From Saprospiraceae bacterium (lineage in GTDB: Bacteria > Bacteroidota > Bacteroidia > Chitinophagales > Saprospiraceae): a DNA stretch of 64,000 nt. The stretch covers positions 62,001-126,000 of the forward strand of contig JADKFC010000014.1 of the NCBI GenBank assembly GCA_016717655.1. The letters are read 5' to 3'. Position numbers and translations under genes: made by a program. Shown here in pieces: positions 48,215 through 58,403 of the stretch. Each line of letters starts with the position of its first letter. The stretch's first letter is position 1. The notes under the pieces were generated by a model that saw only the letters and a list, made by a program, of their open reading frames with translations, did not search any database and was not told where the DNA came from.

Positions 48215-49405
48215 TTAATGATCTTCTATGGCTGCTACTCCCGGCAACACCTTGCCCTCCAGCATTTCCAGCATGGCACCTCCGCCCGTTGAAACATAGC
48301 TGACAGCATCTTCTAATCCTGCCTTGTTGATGGCAGAAACAGAATCACCCCCTCCAATTAATGAGAAGGCACCATTGCTGGTTGCATCGGCTACAGCATG
48401 GGCAATTGCCAATGTACCAGTGGCAAAATTGTCAAATTCAAAAACCCCCATCGGGCCGTTCCAGACAATGGTTTTGGAAGCTGCTATAACACTTTTAAAA
48501 GTGGAAATGGCATCCGGGCCAATGTCAAGGCCCATCCATCCTTCCGGAATGTCGTTACTTGGTGTAACTTTTATGTTCGGCCTCTGCTGCAAAAGAATCA
48601 GCTGCCATGGAATCTGAAGGTAAAAGATATTACATCCCTTTTCTTTGGCTTTCACCAAAATTTCATTGGCTAGATTTAAAAATTCTGACTCGCAGAGCGA
48701 CTTTCCAATATTGCCTCCCTGGGCTTTAAAAAAGGTATAAGCCATTCCACCACCAATGATGATGTTGTCAGCCTTGTCCAACAAGTTTTCCAAAAGTTGA
48801 ATTTTGTCTGACACCTTGGCTCCTCCCACAATGGCTGTAAATGGCTTTTCTGCTTCTTTGAGCACTTTTTGACCATTTTTTACTTCAGCTTCCATTAAGA
48901 AGCCAAAACCTTTGTGGTTTTTATCAAAGTAGTTGGCCACCGTAGTGGTTGATGCGTGAGCCCTGTGAGCAGTGCCAAAAGCATCGTTGACATAGACTGT
49001 TGCAAGTGAAGCCAGCGCTTCTGAAAAGGCAGGATCTCCGTCGGTTTCTTCTTTATAAAACCTCGTATTTTCCAGTAACAATACCTCTCCCTGTTGAAGA
49101 GCATTGGCTGCGGCTTGTACTTTATCTCCAATGACATCATCTACAAACTTCACCTTTCTGCCCAATAGCTGAGCAAAAGTCGAAACTAAGTGTTTTGTAG
49201 AATACTTGGCATTGTCTGCTCCCGGCTTAGGTCTGCCAAGGTGGGTGCAAACTATTAAAGAAGCGCCTTGGTCCAGCATGTATTGAAGGGTCGGAATGGC
49301 CTTTTCAATCCTGGTGGTGTCTGTTACTTCCAGGTTTTCATTAAGGGGTACATTAAAATCTACCCTAACCAAAACCCTGGCATTGTTAAAATTGATGTGT
49401 CTCAT
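48215..49405 (-). CDS. pgk: Phosphoglycerate kinase (compensated frameshift)
   Basis: 396 residues. Glycolytic kinase transferring phosphate from 1,3-bisphosphoglycerate to ADP. RVLVRVDFNVPLNE, THLGRPKPG, GGAKVSDKI, GGGMAYTFF, the NIKVTPSNDIPEGWMGLDIGP loop and GGGDSVSAI are present. In about residues 256-272 the reading frame is wrong (YLQIPWQLILLQQRP); the neighbouring frame gives LPSDSMAADSFAAEA, as the family has. Two compensating indels lie near 48540-48620. It lies 32 bp downstream of gapA, forming a gapA-pgk unit. Confidence 0.95.
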   Translation of the reverse strand: MRHINFNNARVLVRVDFNVPLNENLEVTDTTRIEKAIPTLQYMLDQGASLIVCTHLGRPKPGADNAKYSTKHLVSTFAQLLGRKVKFVDDVIGDKVQAAANALQQGEVLLLENTRFYKEETDGDPAFSEALASLATVYVNDAFGTAHRAHASTTTVANYFDKNHKGFGFLMEAEVKNGQKVLKEAEKPFTAIVGGAKVSDKIQLLENLLDKADNIIIGGGMAYTFFKAQGGNIGKSLCESEFLNLANEILVKAKEKGCNIFYLQIPWQLILLQQRPNIKVTPSNDIPEGWMGLDIGPDAISTFKSVIAASKTIVWNGPMGVFEFDNFATGTLAIAHAVADATSNGAFSLIGGGDSVSAINKAGLEDAVSYVSTGGGAMLEMLEGKVLPGVAAIEDH

Positions 49406-49437
49406 AATACAAGACGAGTTTATATGGCAAGCAAATA

Positions 49438-50448
49438 TTATTTCTGCAAAGAAGCAAAATAAGCAAGTGTTCTAACCAATTGTGAAACATAAGACATTTC
49501 ATTGTCATACCATGCCACTGTCCTTACCAATTGGGTATCGCCAATGGTTTGTACTTTGGTTTGGGTACCATCGAAAAGTGAGCCGTAGGTAATGCCAATA
49601 ACATCACTGCTTACGATGGGATCTTCTGTATACCCAAAACTTTCGTTGGCGGCATTCTGCATAGCCTGATTGATTTCAGCTACTGAAGTAGATTTACCCA
49701 AGATACAAGTAAGCTCGGTCAAAGAACCCGTTAAGGTTGGTACTCTTTGAGCAGAACCATCTAATTTTCCTTTCAGATCCGGCAAAACCAGTCCAATGGC
49801 TTTGGCAGCACCTGTGCTATTGGGAACAATATTTTGGGCAGCCGCTCTTGCTCTTCTCAAGTCACCTTTTGCATGGGGCGAATCCTGGGTGTTTTGATCA
49901 TTGGTATAGGCGTGAACCGTAGTCATCAAACCATTTACGATGCCGAATTTTTCATTCAGAACCTGGGCCATGGGAGCCAGGCAGTTGGTAGTACATGAAG
50001 CACAACTGATGATGGTTTCTGAGCCATCCAATTCGGTATGGTTTACATTGAATACGATGGTCTTGAGGTCGCCTGTAGCGGGGGCTGAAATAACCACTTT
50101 TTTAGCACCTGCTTTTAGGTGAAGGGCAGCTTTTTCATCAGAGGTGAAAAATCCAGTACATTCAAGTACAACGTCAACATCATGGCTTCCCCAAGGAATT
50201 TGGGAAGGATCTTTCTGCGCATAGATATTGATTCGATCTCCATTTACAACAATGGCGCCATCAGCAGCTTCAACTTTTTCATTGAATCTACCCTGAGCAG
50301 TATCGTATTTAAGTAAGTGTGCCAAAGAAGCCGCATCTGTCAGGTCGTTGATAGCAACCACATCGATGCCTTCCATGTTATAAATCTGCCTGTAAACAAG
50401 TCTACCGATTCTTCCGAAACCGTTGATGGCAATCTTGATTTTTCCCAT
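49438..50448 (-). CDS. gapA: Glyceraldehyde-3-phosphate dehydrogenase
   Basis: 336 residues, intact. Glycolytic dehydrogenase making 1,3-bisphosphoglycerate. NAD loop INGFGRIGRLVYRQI, catalytic cysteine in SCASCTTNCLAP, and the DPIVSSDVIGITYGSLFDGTQTK segment. Ser-Asn-type residues suggest NAD-dependent glycolytic use. A TATATTTG element (50493-50500, minus) lies 45 bp upstream, and pgk follows 32 bp downstream. Confidence 0.97.
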   Translation of the reverse strand: MGKIKIAINGFGRIGRLVYRQIYNMEGIDVVAINDLTDAASLAHLLKYDTAQGRFNEKVEAADGAIVVNGDRINIYAQKDPSQIPWGSHDVDVVLECTGFFTSDEKAALHLKAGAKKVVISAPATGDLKTIVFNVNHTELDGSETIISCASCTTNCLAPMAQVLNEKFGIVNGLMTTVHAYTNDQNTQDSPHAKGDLRRARAAAQNIVPNSTGAAKAIGLVLPDLKGKLDGSAQRVPTLTGSLTELTCILGKSTSVAEINQAMQNAANESFGYTEDPIVSSDVIGITYGSLFDGTQTKVQTIGDTQLVRTVAWYDNEMSYVSQLVRTLAYFASLQK

Positions 50449-50492
50449 GAGTAATTTTTTTTAGTTAAGAATAATATTCTGTTAATTCACTA

Positions 50493-50500
50493 CAAATATA
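50493..50500 (-). promoter_or_regulatory. -7 element for gapA
   Basis: The minus strand reads TATATTTG (TAnnTTTG), 45 bp before the gapA start. Confidence 0.55.
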
Positions 50501-50528
50501 TCTGAAAAAGAATAAATGATAGGTAAAA

Positions 50529-51242
50529 TTACAAATGATTTTTATTTATTTGGTGAGATCTTGGTTTGTTGAGCAACAGTTGATGCCAAAAATGGAGGTA
50601 AGGTGACCATTTTTCTGCTAAAGCAAGCTCCCCAAATCGTTCCTTTAATTCAAAATAGTGTTCGATAATTGAAGCCTGTTGCTCAAAGTTAAATTCAAAC
50701 AAAGTTTTACCCTTGTCAATGGCACTGGAGAGGCCTGTTAGTCCCCCATAATCGTAGCCCTCTTTGCTCTTTTGGGCAAGTAAAGCTCTGAATATGTACA
50801 CAGATCCAAATTGGCAATATTGATATACATGCATAAGTTCATGGATAAACACATCTTTTCTGAGAGATTGCCAGGTGTGGATGAGATCAAATGAAACATA
50901 AGCAATTCCATACTTTTTACTGACCCTGCCTGAATAGTTGTCAATCAATACTTTATCCAAATTAAGACAGTCTTTATATACACTTTTTGCCAGATCCAGC
51001 TCTTCTTTCGAGAGAAACCGGATCGATGGTTTAAGAAAAAAATAAGCCGTCTTATATAATTCAGGTATGAATAGAACGTCTGTTACATAGAACCAGAAAT
51101 CGATTAACCATATTACCACATTAGGAACCAGAAGATGTTCCGGATGTCGGTAAAAAGGATAGAAAACATGTCGCAAAAGCCTTATCCATCTGATGCTAAT
51201 TTCAGAAGGAGAAAGTGCTAATGTGGACCACTTTGACATCAA
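50529..51242 (-). CDS. Putative zinc-binding HExxH protein
   Basis: 237 residues. HELMHVYQ near residue 138 is an HExxH zinc-binding motif; nearby FEFNFEQQASIIEHYF is reminiscent of the Glu ligand region in DUF4157-like bacterial proteins. The N-terminal FYPFYRHPEHLLVPNVVIWLIDFWFYVTDVLFIPELYKTAYFF is hydrophobic, suggesting membrane association. No signal peptide. Enzymatic activity is inferred only. It is downstream of the LolE-like gene on the same strand with a 16-bp gap. Confidence 0.55.
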   Translation of the reverse strand: MMSKWSTLALSPSEISIRWIRLLRHVFYPFYRHPEHLLVPNVVIWLIDFWFYVTDVLFIPELYKTAYFFLKPSIRFLSKEELDLAKSVYKDCLNLDKVLIDNYSGRVSKKYGIAYVSFDLIHTWQSLRKDVFIHELMHVYQYCQFGSVYIFRALLAQKSKEGYDYGGLTGLSSAIDKGKTLFEFNFEQQASIIEHYFELKERFGELALAEKWSPYLHFWHQLLLNKPRSHQINKNHL

Positions 51243-51258
51243 CTGAATCGAAGGGCTT

Positions 51259-52545
51259 TTACGGGGTAATCCTGGAAACTATAAAAGATGGCAGTATCAT
51301 AGTGATCATACAGGCCAAGAAGGCAATCAAATTAATTAGCACAATTTGCCAAAAGTTGATGTGGATGGGCGCCACACTCAAGTAATAATTGGTTTCATCC
51401 AGTTTAATCCATCCTGTAGTTTTCTGAAGCCAGGCAATGCCCAGTCCCAGGAAATTGCCAGCCAATAAGCCTGTGAGAAGAATATAAGCAGCATGGTATA
51501 AAAAGATCTTACGGATGGCCCAGTTACTGGCGCCTAATGCCTTCAAAACGCCAACCATTCTGGTTCGTTCCAAAATCAAAATCAACAATACTGTAGTGAG
51601 ATTGATGATGGCAACCAATCCCATCAGTTGTAAAATCACCCTCTCATTGATATCTTGTAGGTTGAGCCATTCAAAAATATTGGGGAATTTTTCAAATATG
51701 GTTTCGCAATACATGCTCGAAGGCAGGATTTCGGCATAGATGAATTCATTTAAGGCCGGTATATCAGTATGCGGAGCTGCAAACAATTCCAAGCCACTGT
51801 ACTGATTTTCATCCCAGCCCAAAACCGACCGAAGCAGCTCGGAGCTACCCAAAACAAATCGTTCGTCATATTCTTCTAAACCTGTATTGTAGACACCACT
51901 AATGGTGAGTGCTCTTCTTAACCTTGCGTTGTCTTTTACAAAAGATACAATCAAACGGTCACCCACCTTTAACGACAACTTGTTGGCTATGATCTTACTG
52001 ATTACAATTTGAGCTTCCAGATGGTTTCCAGAAGGGGGATGCCCTGCAACCATAAATCGTTGCAGGTTTTTCCAATTAAAATCGTCACTCAGACCTTTAA
52101 ACAAACCTGCCAGCAGGTCTCTTTTATTTTCAAGCAGACATGGCATGATGATGTAGGGATAAACCTGGGTAACAGCAGCATATTGTTCATTGGTTTGAAA
52201 AAGTGATTGTATGGTGCCTTTAATGCTTTCATCAGAAGTAGCAAAGTCATCTGTCTTCACCGACTTCAACTTTGATATCAAATCTGGAGAAACATCCATG
52301 GGCCTCAAGTCAAAGTTTCGGGTCACACCCGCATCCGCAACATGAACATGCCCCCAAAAACCAAATATTTTTTCGTGGACTTCATTTTTAAAGCCGGAGA
52401 TGATGGCAGAACTAAGGATCATTACCGCTGTACTGATAGCCAGGCCAACAATTGCTATACCCAGGATAATGCGGGTAAATGACTTGTCGCCGGTAAATGC
52501 CAGACGGGTTGCAATAAAAAGTGAGGTATTTCCCTTCGTTCTCAT
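51259..52545 (-). CDS. LolC/E-type ABC transporter permease (FtsX domain)
   Basis: 428 residues from the ATG at 52545 (MRTKGNTSLFIATRLAF); longer starts at 52572 or 52605 are possible. One N-terminal membrane segment (RIILGIAIVGLAISTAVMILSSAIISGF), a large periplasmic domain, and three C-terminal membrane segments including INLTTVLLILILERTRMVGVLKALGAS, the FtsX-type coupling region. LolE-type proteins extract lipoproteins for outer-membrane transport or act in other MacB-like exporters. The ATPase is not adjacent. Confidence 0.85.
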   Translation of the reverse strand: MRTKGNTSLFIATRLAFTGDKSFTRIILGIAIVGLAISTAVMILSSAIISGFKNEVHEKIFGFWGHVHVADAGVTRNFDLRPMDVSPDLISKLKSVKTDDFATSDESIKGTIQSLFQTNEQYAAVTQVYPYIIMPCLLENKRDLLAGLFKGLSDDFNWKNLQRFMVAGHPPSGNHLEAQIVISKIIANKLSLKVGDRLIVSFVKDNARLRRALTISGVYNTGLEEYDERFVLGSSELLRSVLGWDENQYSGLELFAAPHTDIPALNEFIYAEILPSSMYCETIFEKFPNIFEWLNLQDINERVILQLMGLVAIINLTTVLLILILERTRMVGVLKALGASNWAIRKIFLYHAAYILLTGLLAGNFLGLGIAWLQKTTGWIKLDETNYYLSVAPIHINFWQIVLINLIAFLACMITMILPSFIVSRITP

Positions 52546-52773
52546 ATGGCTGTAAAAATAGCTTATTGACATGAATTGACCTAAAGAGACGGAACATGGT
52601 TCCATCCATCTACATAATTTAAATATTTAGCTGGGTTTATTATCAATGTATTACAAAATTCAAAATAAAAATATGACTAAACATTAAATAATTTCGTAAT
52701 ACATAAATGTCACATTATAAATAATTACAATATATTTGTCACATTAATATAGTTATTTTAAACTAAGTGTCTC

Positions 52774-54831
52774 ATGAATAAGCAACTCAGGCTGGTCTTA
52801 GCACTGGCATTTTTTTCAATTTTGTCTCTGAACAATTATGTCAAGACAAATTGGACCCTATCAAAGTACAGATTGATAAAGGTATGTATACCGAGCGCTT
52901 ACTACCTAAATCAACACCTGGCTAAGAATCCAAATGATGGAAAGGCATATGGGCTATTGGCAGATTTACAGCTCAAGTTGGGTAAAATTGATCTCGCATG
53001 TGCTACTTACAGCATGATGGAAAGCATGAAACTATGTGATGACCAGTCATTTTATGATTATGGCTTAGCATTAAAAATGGGGGGAAAGTACGATGAAGCC
53101 ATTAAAAAATTTGGAAAAGTAAGTGGCAAGTTGAAAGAAGGCGCCCAAAAGCAAATCCAAAGTTGTGTGTTTGCAAAGGAGTTGATTCATTACAGAAGAC
53201 ACAAAAAAGTGATGAATCTGGATATGAATTCGCCTTCATCAGAATATGGAGCTGTTTTATATGAACAGGTAGTTGTATTTAATGGGGAGAAGTCACCTTT
53301 TATGACTCCGCAGACAGCAAGCCTGATAAAGGATAATAAAGGCCTCTATTTATGCAAGACATTACACAATGGTAGTTCTGCTGCCTTGTTTATGGAAGGC
53401 AAGGTCAATGAGACCAAGATGGTAGCATTTTCTATTACTCAAAATAATGGAGTAGCCTTCTGTACAACCCAACAAGTAGGTGGTTCACCTTTGGAAAGAA
53501 TGAGTGATGCTGCTATCTACTTGGGTACTTACAATGGCTTTGGTTTGAACAATATAACTGCTTTTGCCCATAATGTATCAGGCATAAGCAATTATAGCCC
53601 TTGTTTGAGTGAGGATGGTCTTACCCTCTATTTTGCATCCAACAGAGAAGGTGGTTTTGGAGGAATGGATTTATACAAAAGCACCTTCGATGGCACCAAC
53701 TGGACTGCCCCTGAAAACCTGGGACAAGATGTAAATGGAAAAGGAAATGAAATTACTCCATTTTATGCCAGTGGAATTTTGTGGTTTGCATCAGAAAGCC
53801 ATGGTGGCTTAGGTGGATATGATATATTTTCCAGCCAAAACACCAGCGCGGGTTTCATCGATGTTCAACATGCAGGATATGGCATCAATTCCGTATCCAA
53901 TGATTACTTTCCCCATGTAAAAAACTTAATCATGTACTTTACTTCTGACAGGATGGGAGGTAAAGGTAGAGAAGACATTTATCGCTCTCCTATTTCCGAG
54001 CACACTTTTACGGTAGAAGAAATGGATGCCCCTTTGGTTAGTCAAATCGAAACAGAAACAGTAGAAGAAGAAAGTGAACCAGCTGCTTATGCGCTGAATG
54101 AAGCTACCTTAAATTATGGCAAAGTAGAAAATATCGACGCTCTGTTAATGGGTGCAAGGAGGGTTTCAATCGGAGAGGTTCTTGCCAGTAAAGACAAGCC
54201 TCGTGTTTATTTTATTCAACTGGCTTCTATGATTGCCAACAACAGTGATGTCAATAAATTTAAGACACTTGTCAAATTTGGAAACATCTATAAAGTAAAG
54301 GTGAATAATTCTACTAAAGTACGTTTGGGTTACTTTTTAGAAAGATCAGAAACCGATGTCTTATTGCAAAAAGTAAGAAGCGAAGGTTTTAAAGATGCCT
54401 TTATAGTTGAACAGGAATTATCAACCTCCGATCTTGAACTGATGTTATCACAAATGGATAATAAAAATGCTACTGGTAATGTAAGTTCTACTCCAAAAAA
54501 CAATTCAACCGTTCACAATAATAAACCTAAAAATGACGCTGTTACAGGCAATTTTGAATATACCAAGCCCTTACCAGAAGTTACAGATAGAGAATACAAG
54601 GTAAGATTGGGTAGCTTTGAAGATCCCATTTGGTTTGACAGCAAAAAAGTGAGAGACCTGGGAAGATTGGAGCAGTGGACCAAAGGTGCCTGGACCATCT
54701 TTATCTTAGGTGGATATAGCAACTATGACGATGCTGATCAGGCCAGAGTTCAGGCCATCAATCGTGGTTATGCCGACGCAGAGGTGGTGATAGACAACGG
54801 AGGTATTATTGAGAGAATCAAGAAGAATTAA
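52774..54831 (+). CDS. Envelope protein with TPR, PD40 and two SPOR domains (compensated frameshift)
   Basis: 685 residues. N-terminal signal segment, a TPR region (LKLGKIDLACATYSMMESMK), PD40 (WD40-like) repeats YSPCLSEDGLTLYFASNREGG and NEITPFYASGILWFASE, and SPOR-type domains at about 470-545 (VYFIQLASMIAN) and 600-685 (REYKVRLGSFEDP, AWTIFILGGYSN). SPOR domains bind peptidoglycan. Residues 25-45 are in the wrong frame: the neighbouring frame reads GQDKLDPIKVQIDKGMYTE, so two indels near 52842 and 52897 compensate. Similar layout to Bacteroidota gliding/T9SS accessory proteins such as PorE, but without an OmpA domain. Confidence 0.8.
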   Translation: MNKQLRLVLALAFFSILSLNNYVKTNWTLSKYRLIKVCIPSAYYLNQHLAKNPNDGKAYGLLADLQLKLGKIDLACATYSMMESMKLCDDQSFYDYGLALKMGGKYDEAIKKFGKVSGKLKEGAQKQIQSCVFAKELIHYRRHKKVMNLDMNSPSSEYGAVLYEQVVVFNGEKSPFMTPQTASLIKDNKGLYLCKTLHNGSSAALFMEGKVNETKMVAFSITQNNGVAFCTTQQVGGSPLERMSDAAIYLGTYNGFGLNNITAFAHNVSGISNYSPCLSEDGLTLYFASNREGGFGGMDLYKSTFDGTNWTAPENLGQDVNGKGNEITPFYASGILWFASESHGGLGGYDIFSSQNTSAGFIDVQHAGYGINSVSNDYFPHVKNLIMYFTSDRMGGKGREDIYRSPISEHTFTVEEMDAPLVSQIETETVEEESEPAAYALNEATLNYGKVENIDALLMGARRVSIGEVLASKDKPRVYFIQLASMIANNSDVNKFKTLVKFGNIYKVKVNNSTKVRLGYFLERSETDVLLQKVRSEGFKDAFIVEQELSTSDLELMLSQMDNKNATGNVSSTPKNNSTVHNNKPKNDAVTGNFEYTKPLPEVTDREYKVRLGSFEDPIWFDSKKVRDLGRLEQWTKGAWTIFILGGYSNYDDADQARVQAINRGYADAEVVIDNGGIIERIKKN

Positions 54832-54848
54832 TAGAAAATGATGTAAAT

Positions 54849-54888
54849 TAAAAAAAGCTGATGCTCATCCCATCAGCTTTTTTTTTGC
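54849..54888. terminator. Bidirectional terminator
   Basis: AAAAAAAGCTGATG-CTCATCC-CATCAGCTTTTTTT, between convergent genes; it overlaps the last codons of the minus-strand trmH frame. Confidence 0.8.
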
Positions 54889-55548
54889 TCCATTTTTTCG
54901 TTGACCATGTGGTTGAGCAGCATGGCATCTTTTTCATAAATCCTGGGTCTGGCTTGTTGCAGATAATTCTGCCAGGTTTCACTCATATGCTGATTCGTTA
55001 GGTCAAACTCCTGATCGTAGCATCCTGCATTCATTCGTTGTCTTGAGGCCTCAAATACGATGATAGAAGTGGCTACAGATACATTGAGGCTTTCGGCCAT
55101 GCCGTGAATCGGAATCAAAATATTACCATCACTATACGCCATTAAATCCTTACTGATGCCCTCTTTTTCATTGCCCAGAACAATGGCCACATCAGATTCC
55201 AAATTCGTCTCGTAAATACTTTTAGCGCCGTGATACAAATTGGTAGTAAGCACTTTTTGTATTTTTTCTTTACGGCCAGCATACATTCATCCAGGTCATC
55301 ATAAAAAAGGGAGTAATCCACTTCCCCACTCCACTGGTAGCATTTCTGCCAATATAGCGGGCAGAGTTGTGGGTGTCTTTGCTATATAAAATGTAAAGCT
55401 CCGGAATTCCAATGTCTTCACAACTTCTCATCACTGCACCTAAGTTATGGGGGTCGTGTACATTTTCTAAAACAATGGTGAGGTTCCATTGTCTTTTACG
55501 AACAACTTCTTTTAATTTATAGAGTCTCTCGTCAGACAACATGGTCAA
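54873..55548 (-). CDS. trmH: tRNA (guanosine-2'-O)-methyltransferase, TrmH-like (one frameshift)
   Basis: About 225 residues. SpoU-family methyltransferase. DERLYKLKEVVRKRQWNLTIVLENVHDPHNLGAVMRSCEDIGI matches TrmH, which methylates G18 of tRNA; the knot region DVAIVLGNEKEGIS, IPIHGMAESLNVSVATSI contains the SAM-binding loop. Frame changes near 55285 (GGCCAGCATAC region). The C-terminal ~60 residues are charged. Start ATG at 55548, overlapping the end of the upstream lipoprotein gene by 4 bp. Confidence 0.88.
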
Positions 55549-56846
55549 TACGCTTTCACAAACCTTGTTCCGTCGAATCTAAGGATTTCGAGGTACTTGT
55601 TTTCAAAATAATCAATTTCACTCGCTGAGCCCTCTGTATGAGCCGCCCTTACATCAAACTTGGAATGAAGGTATTGTCCGGTATCTGTACTTAGATAAGG
55701 AGCAAAACTCTCACCATATTCACTCAAATGACGGCCAATAAACAACATGTGATCAAATCCTTCATAGGCATCAGTTTCGGGCAGGGCGCCAAAATGATCA
55801 AAAAATTTCCTGTCGAACGATTTAACCTCTTCTCTGAATTCTTCAACATAACGGGATGCAGGCACATGGACATTCAAGCCCGAAAAAAAATCAAAGCCCA
55901 TCTTTTCAGAATCCTTTATGATAGGCATGCCATAAACTGTTACCGGATAGCTTCCTTTTTCTGCTAATAACCTGCGCATGGCATTGTACAGGTATAGCTC
56001 ATCTTTATAGGAATAATTGGGAAAAATAAAAACATTCTTGCCTGATTCGATCAAATCGTAGAAGACCCTGCTGCCCAGAGACAAAGAATCATCCAGGACC
56101 CAATATTCAGAAAATATTTTTTCCAAAGGCTGGCCTGAAATTTCGGCTGCTGTGGCTTGGAAATATTTGAACCAAGCTTTATCTGCCTTGGTATTTCTAC
56201 CTACCAAAACTACCTCATTGGCGTTGTAATTGGACAGTACATGGGTGGTAATTGAAGAAAAATGAGATTTCAGAGAAGGTTTTAGTTGAATAAAAGAAGG
56301 AGCATTTTCAACCGTAGACAAACTAAAAAAAGGAGAAATAACAGTGGCGTTTTTTGACTTTCCCAAATCGACCATTTTCTTCAATAAGTTTTCATCTGAA
56401 GGAGCAAAAATAAGTTTGGAGTTGTCTTGTTCCAATTGATCCAGAACTCCACTTTCTTCTGCATTGTAAACACGGATGGTAAAATCATGCCCTTCAAGTG
56501 CCAGTTCTTCTGCCGCCAGTTTCATACCTCCGTAATATTGCAAAAACCGTTCATTGCCTGCAGTTTCCGAAAATGGCAGTACAACAGCCACATCATAGTG
56601 GCTATATTGTTTAGCTGGCGTAGGGAGGCTATCCGCCTTTTTTTCGCCAATTACTTCAATTTCTTCCATTTTATTTTTGGAAGGGTCAGCTGATTCCTCT
56701 GCTTTCTTAGTAGCAAGACTATCTGCCTTGGTTACTTCCTGATTTTCCGGCAGTTTTTTAACTTCTGTTTTGGTCAGTTTGGCAGCTGGCGAACAAGCTA
56801 CTATAAACAGAAGAAAGGCCCATAACCATAGCTTATTCCCACTCAA
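55545..56846 (-). CDS. Lipoprotein with ABC-receptor (type 1 periplasmic-binding) fold
   Basis: 433 residues from a TTG at 56846 (LSGNKLWLWAFLLFIVACSPAA), giving a lipobox IVACS; ATG starts in this frame lie further upstream inside guaA. A Lys/Glu-rich linker precedes YDVAVVLPFSETAGNERFLQYYGG, GMKLAAEELALEG and a second lobe FIFPNYSYKDELYLY. This is the LivJ/LppC-like ligand-binding fold. It overlaps guaA by about 14 bp and trmH by 4. Ligand unknown; the context gives no hint. Confidence 0.7.
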   Translation of the reverse strand: MSGNKLWLWAFLLFIVACSPAAKLTKTEVKKLPENQEVTKADSLATKKAEESADPSKNKMEEIEVIGEKKADSLPTPAKQYSHYDVAVVLPFSETAGNERFLQYYGGMKLAAEELALEGHDFTIRVYNAEESGVLDQLEQDNSKLIFAPSDENLLKKMVDLGKSKNATVISPFFSLSTVENAPSFIQLKPSLKSHFSSITTHVLSNYNANEVVLVGRNTKADKAWFKYFQATAAEISGQPLEKIFSEYWVLDDSLSLGSRVFYDLIESGKNVFIFPNYSYKDELYLYNAMRRLLAEKGSYPVTVYGMPIIKDSEKMGFDFFSGLNVHVPASRYVEEFREEVKSFDRKFFDHFGALPETDAYEGFDHMLFIGRHLSEYGESFAPYLSTDTGQYLHSKFDVRAAHTEGSASEIDYFENKYLEILRFDGTRFVKAY

Positions 56847-58374
56847 TGGTAGCCGGTGGTTTGGTGCTAATATCGTAAACAACCCTGTTAATTCCTTTGA
56901 CATTGTTGATAATTTCACTTGATACGGTATTTAAAAAGTCATACGGAAGGTCAGACCAGACTGCCGTCATTCCATCAACTGAATTGACACAACGCAGGGC
57001 AACCGTAAATTCGTATGTTCTTTCATCACCCATTACACCTACTGATTGAACGGGTAGCAATATGGCGCCTGCCTGCCATACTTTATTGTAGAGCTCATAT
57101 TCCTTCAATTTATTGATAAAAATCGCGTCGGCATCCTGGCACAATCTGATTTTATCTCGGCTGATCTTACCCAGTACTCTGATTGCCAGACCAGGTCCGG
57201 GAAAAGGATGTCTTTCTATTAACTCCTGGGCAATGCCCATTGCCAGTCCTACTCTTCTTACTTCATCCTTAAACAACATTCTAATGGGTTCAATAAGTTT
57301 CAAATGCAGGGTATCCGGTAAACCTCCAACATTGTGGTGCGATTTAATGGTAACAGAAGGACCATGTACAGAAACAGACTCAATGACATCCGGATAGATG
57401 GTGCCTTGACCCAACCATGAGACGCCTTCAATCTTGGCAGCTTCTCTTTGAAAAACTTCAATGAAGACCCTACCAATGATTTTACGTTTGGTTTCAGGAT
57501 CATCTATACCTTCTAGTTCACTGAGAAAGTCATTGGATGCGTCAACGCCTACAATGTTGAAGCCCATATTTCTATAGGAATGGAGAACAGATTGAAATTC
57601 GCCCTTTCTAAGCAGGCCATTATCCAGAAAAACACAGGTAAGACGGTCTCCAATGGCTTCATGGATAAGACTGGCAGCTACAGTAGAATCAACCCCACCG
57701 GAGAGTCCCATCAATACTTTACCATCTCCTACTTTTGTTTTGATATCAGCAATGGTTTCTTCTATATAAGCGGCCGGTGTCCAATCACAATGGCAACCTG
57801 CTACATGAACCACAAAGTTTCTCAACATATCCATTCCTTCCACTGAATGGGTTACTTCAGGATGAAATTGAAAACAATAGTAAGGAAAGTCAAAAGCTCC
57901 TGTGCGAGATCTGAATGCGGCTACCGGAATGTCATCTGTTGTAGCAATGGCTTCAAAGGATTCAGGAAGTACTTCTATCGAATCGCCGTGCGACATCCAC
58001 ACCTGAGATGAGGCAGATATTCCTTGAAAAATGGGATCGTTTTGGTCAGTGACATTGAGCCGTGCCTTACCATATTCCCTTTTTAAGGTTTTTGAAACCT
58101 TACCCCCCAATTGATGCGCTGTCAATTGTGCACCGTAACAAACTCCTAAAACCGGGAGTTTCCCTTTAATTAGATTTAAATCGGTGTACAGGGCATTGGC
58201 GTCCAAAACAGAAAATGGACTACCAGAAAGAATGATGCCTTTGGCAGATAAATAATCTGAAGGCAGGGCATTATAAGGATAGATTTCACAAAACACATGT
58301 AATTCTCTTAATCTTCGGGCTATCAACTGTGTGTATTGAGAGCCGAAGTCAAGTATTATAATCCTTTCCTTCAT
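56833..58374 (-). CDS. guaA: GMP synthase (glutamine-hydrolysing)
   Basis: 513 residues and intact; makes GMP from XMP and glutamine. N-terminal amidotransferase with LGVCYGAQL nucleophile and FQFHPEVTHS; ATP-PPase domain with SGGVDSTVAASL; C-terminal dimerisation domain ending KPPATIEWE. The ATG at 58374 (MKERIIILDFGSQYTQLIARRL) fits the family; an upstream in-frame start would add eight residues. TATCTTTG lies 22 bp upstream. Confidence 0.97.
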   Translation of the reverse strand: MKERIIILDFGSQYTQLIARRLRELHVFCEIYPYNALPSDYLSAKGIILSGSPFSVLDANALYTDLNLIKGKLPVLGVCYGAQLTAHQLGGKVSKTLKREYGKARLNVTDQNDPIFQGISASSQVWMSHGDSIEVLPESFEAIATTDDIPVAAFRSRTGAFDFPYYCFQFHPEVTHSVEGMDMLRNFVVHVAGCHCDWTPAAYIEETIADIKTKVGDGKVLMGLSGGVDSTVAASLIHEAIGDRLTCVFLDNGLLRKGEFQSVLHSYRNMGFNIVGVDASNDFLSELEGIDDPETKRKIIGRVFIEVFQREAAKIEGVSWLGQGTIYPDVIESVSVHGPSVTIKSHHNVGGLPDTLHLKLIEPIRMLFKDEVRRVGLAMGIAQELIERHPFPGPGLAIRVLGKISRDKIRLCQDADAIFINKLKEYELYNKVWQAGAILLPVQSVGVMGDERTYEFTVALRCVNSVDGMTAVWSDLPYDFLNTVSSEIINNVKGINRVVYDISTKPPATIEWE

Positions 58375-58395
58375 ACTATTATTTTGATATTGTGG

Positions 58396-58403
58396 CAAAG
58401 ATA
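58396..58403 (-). promoter_or_regulatory. -7 element for guaA
   Basis: The minus strand reads TATCTTTG (TAnnTTTG), 22 bp before the guaA ATG. Confidence 0.55.
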
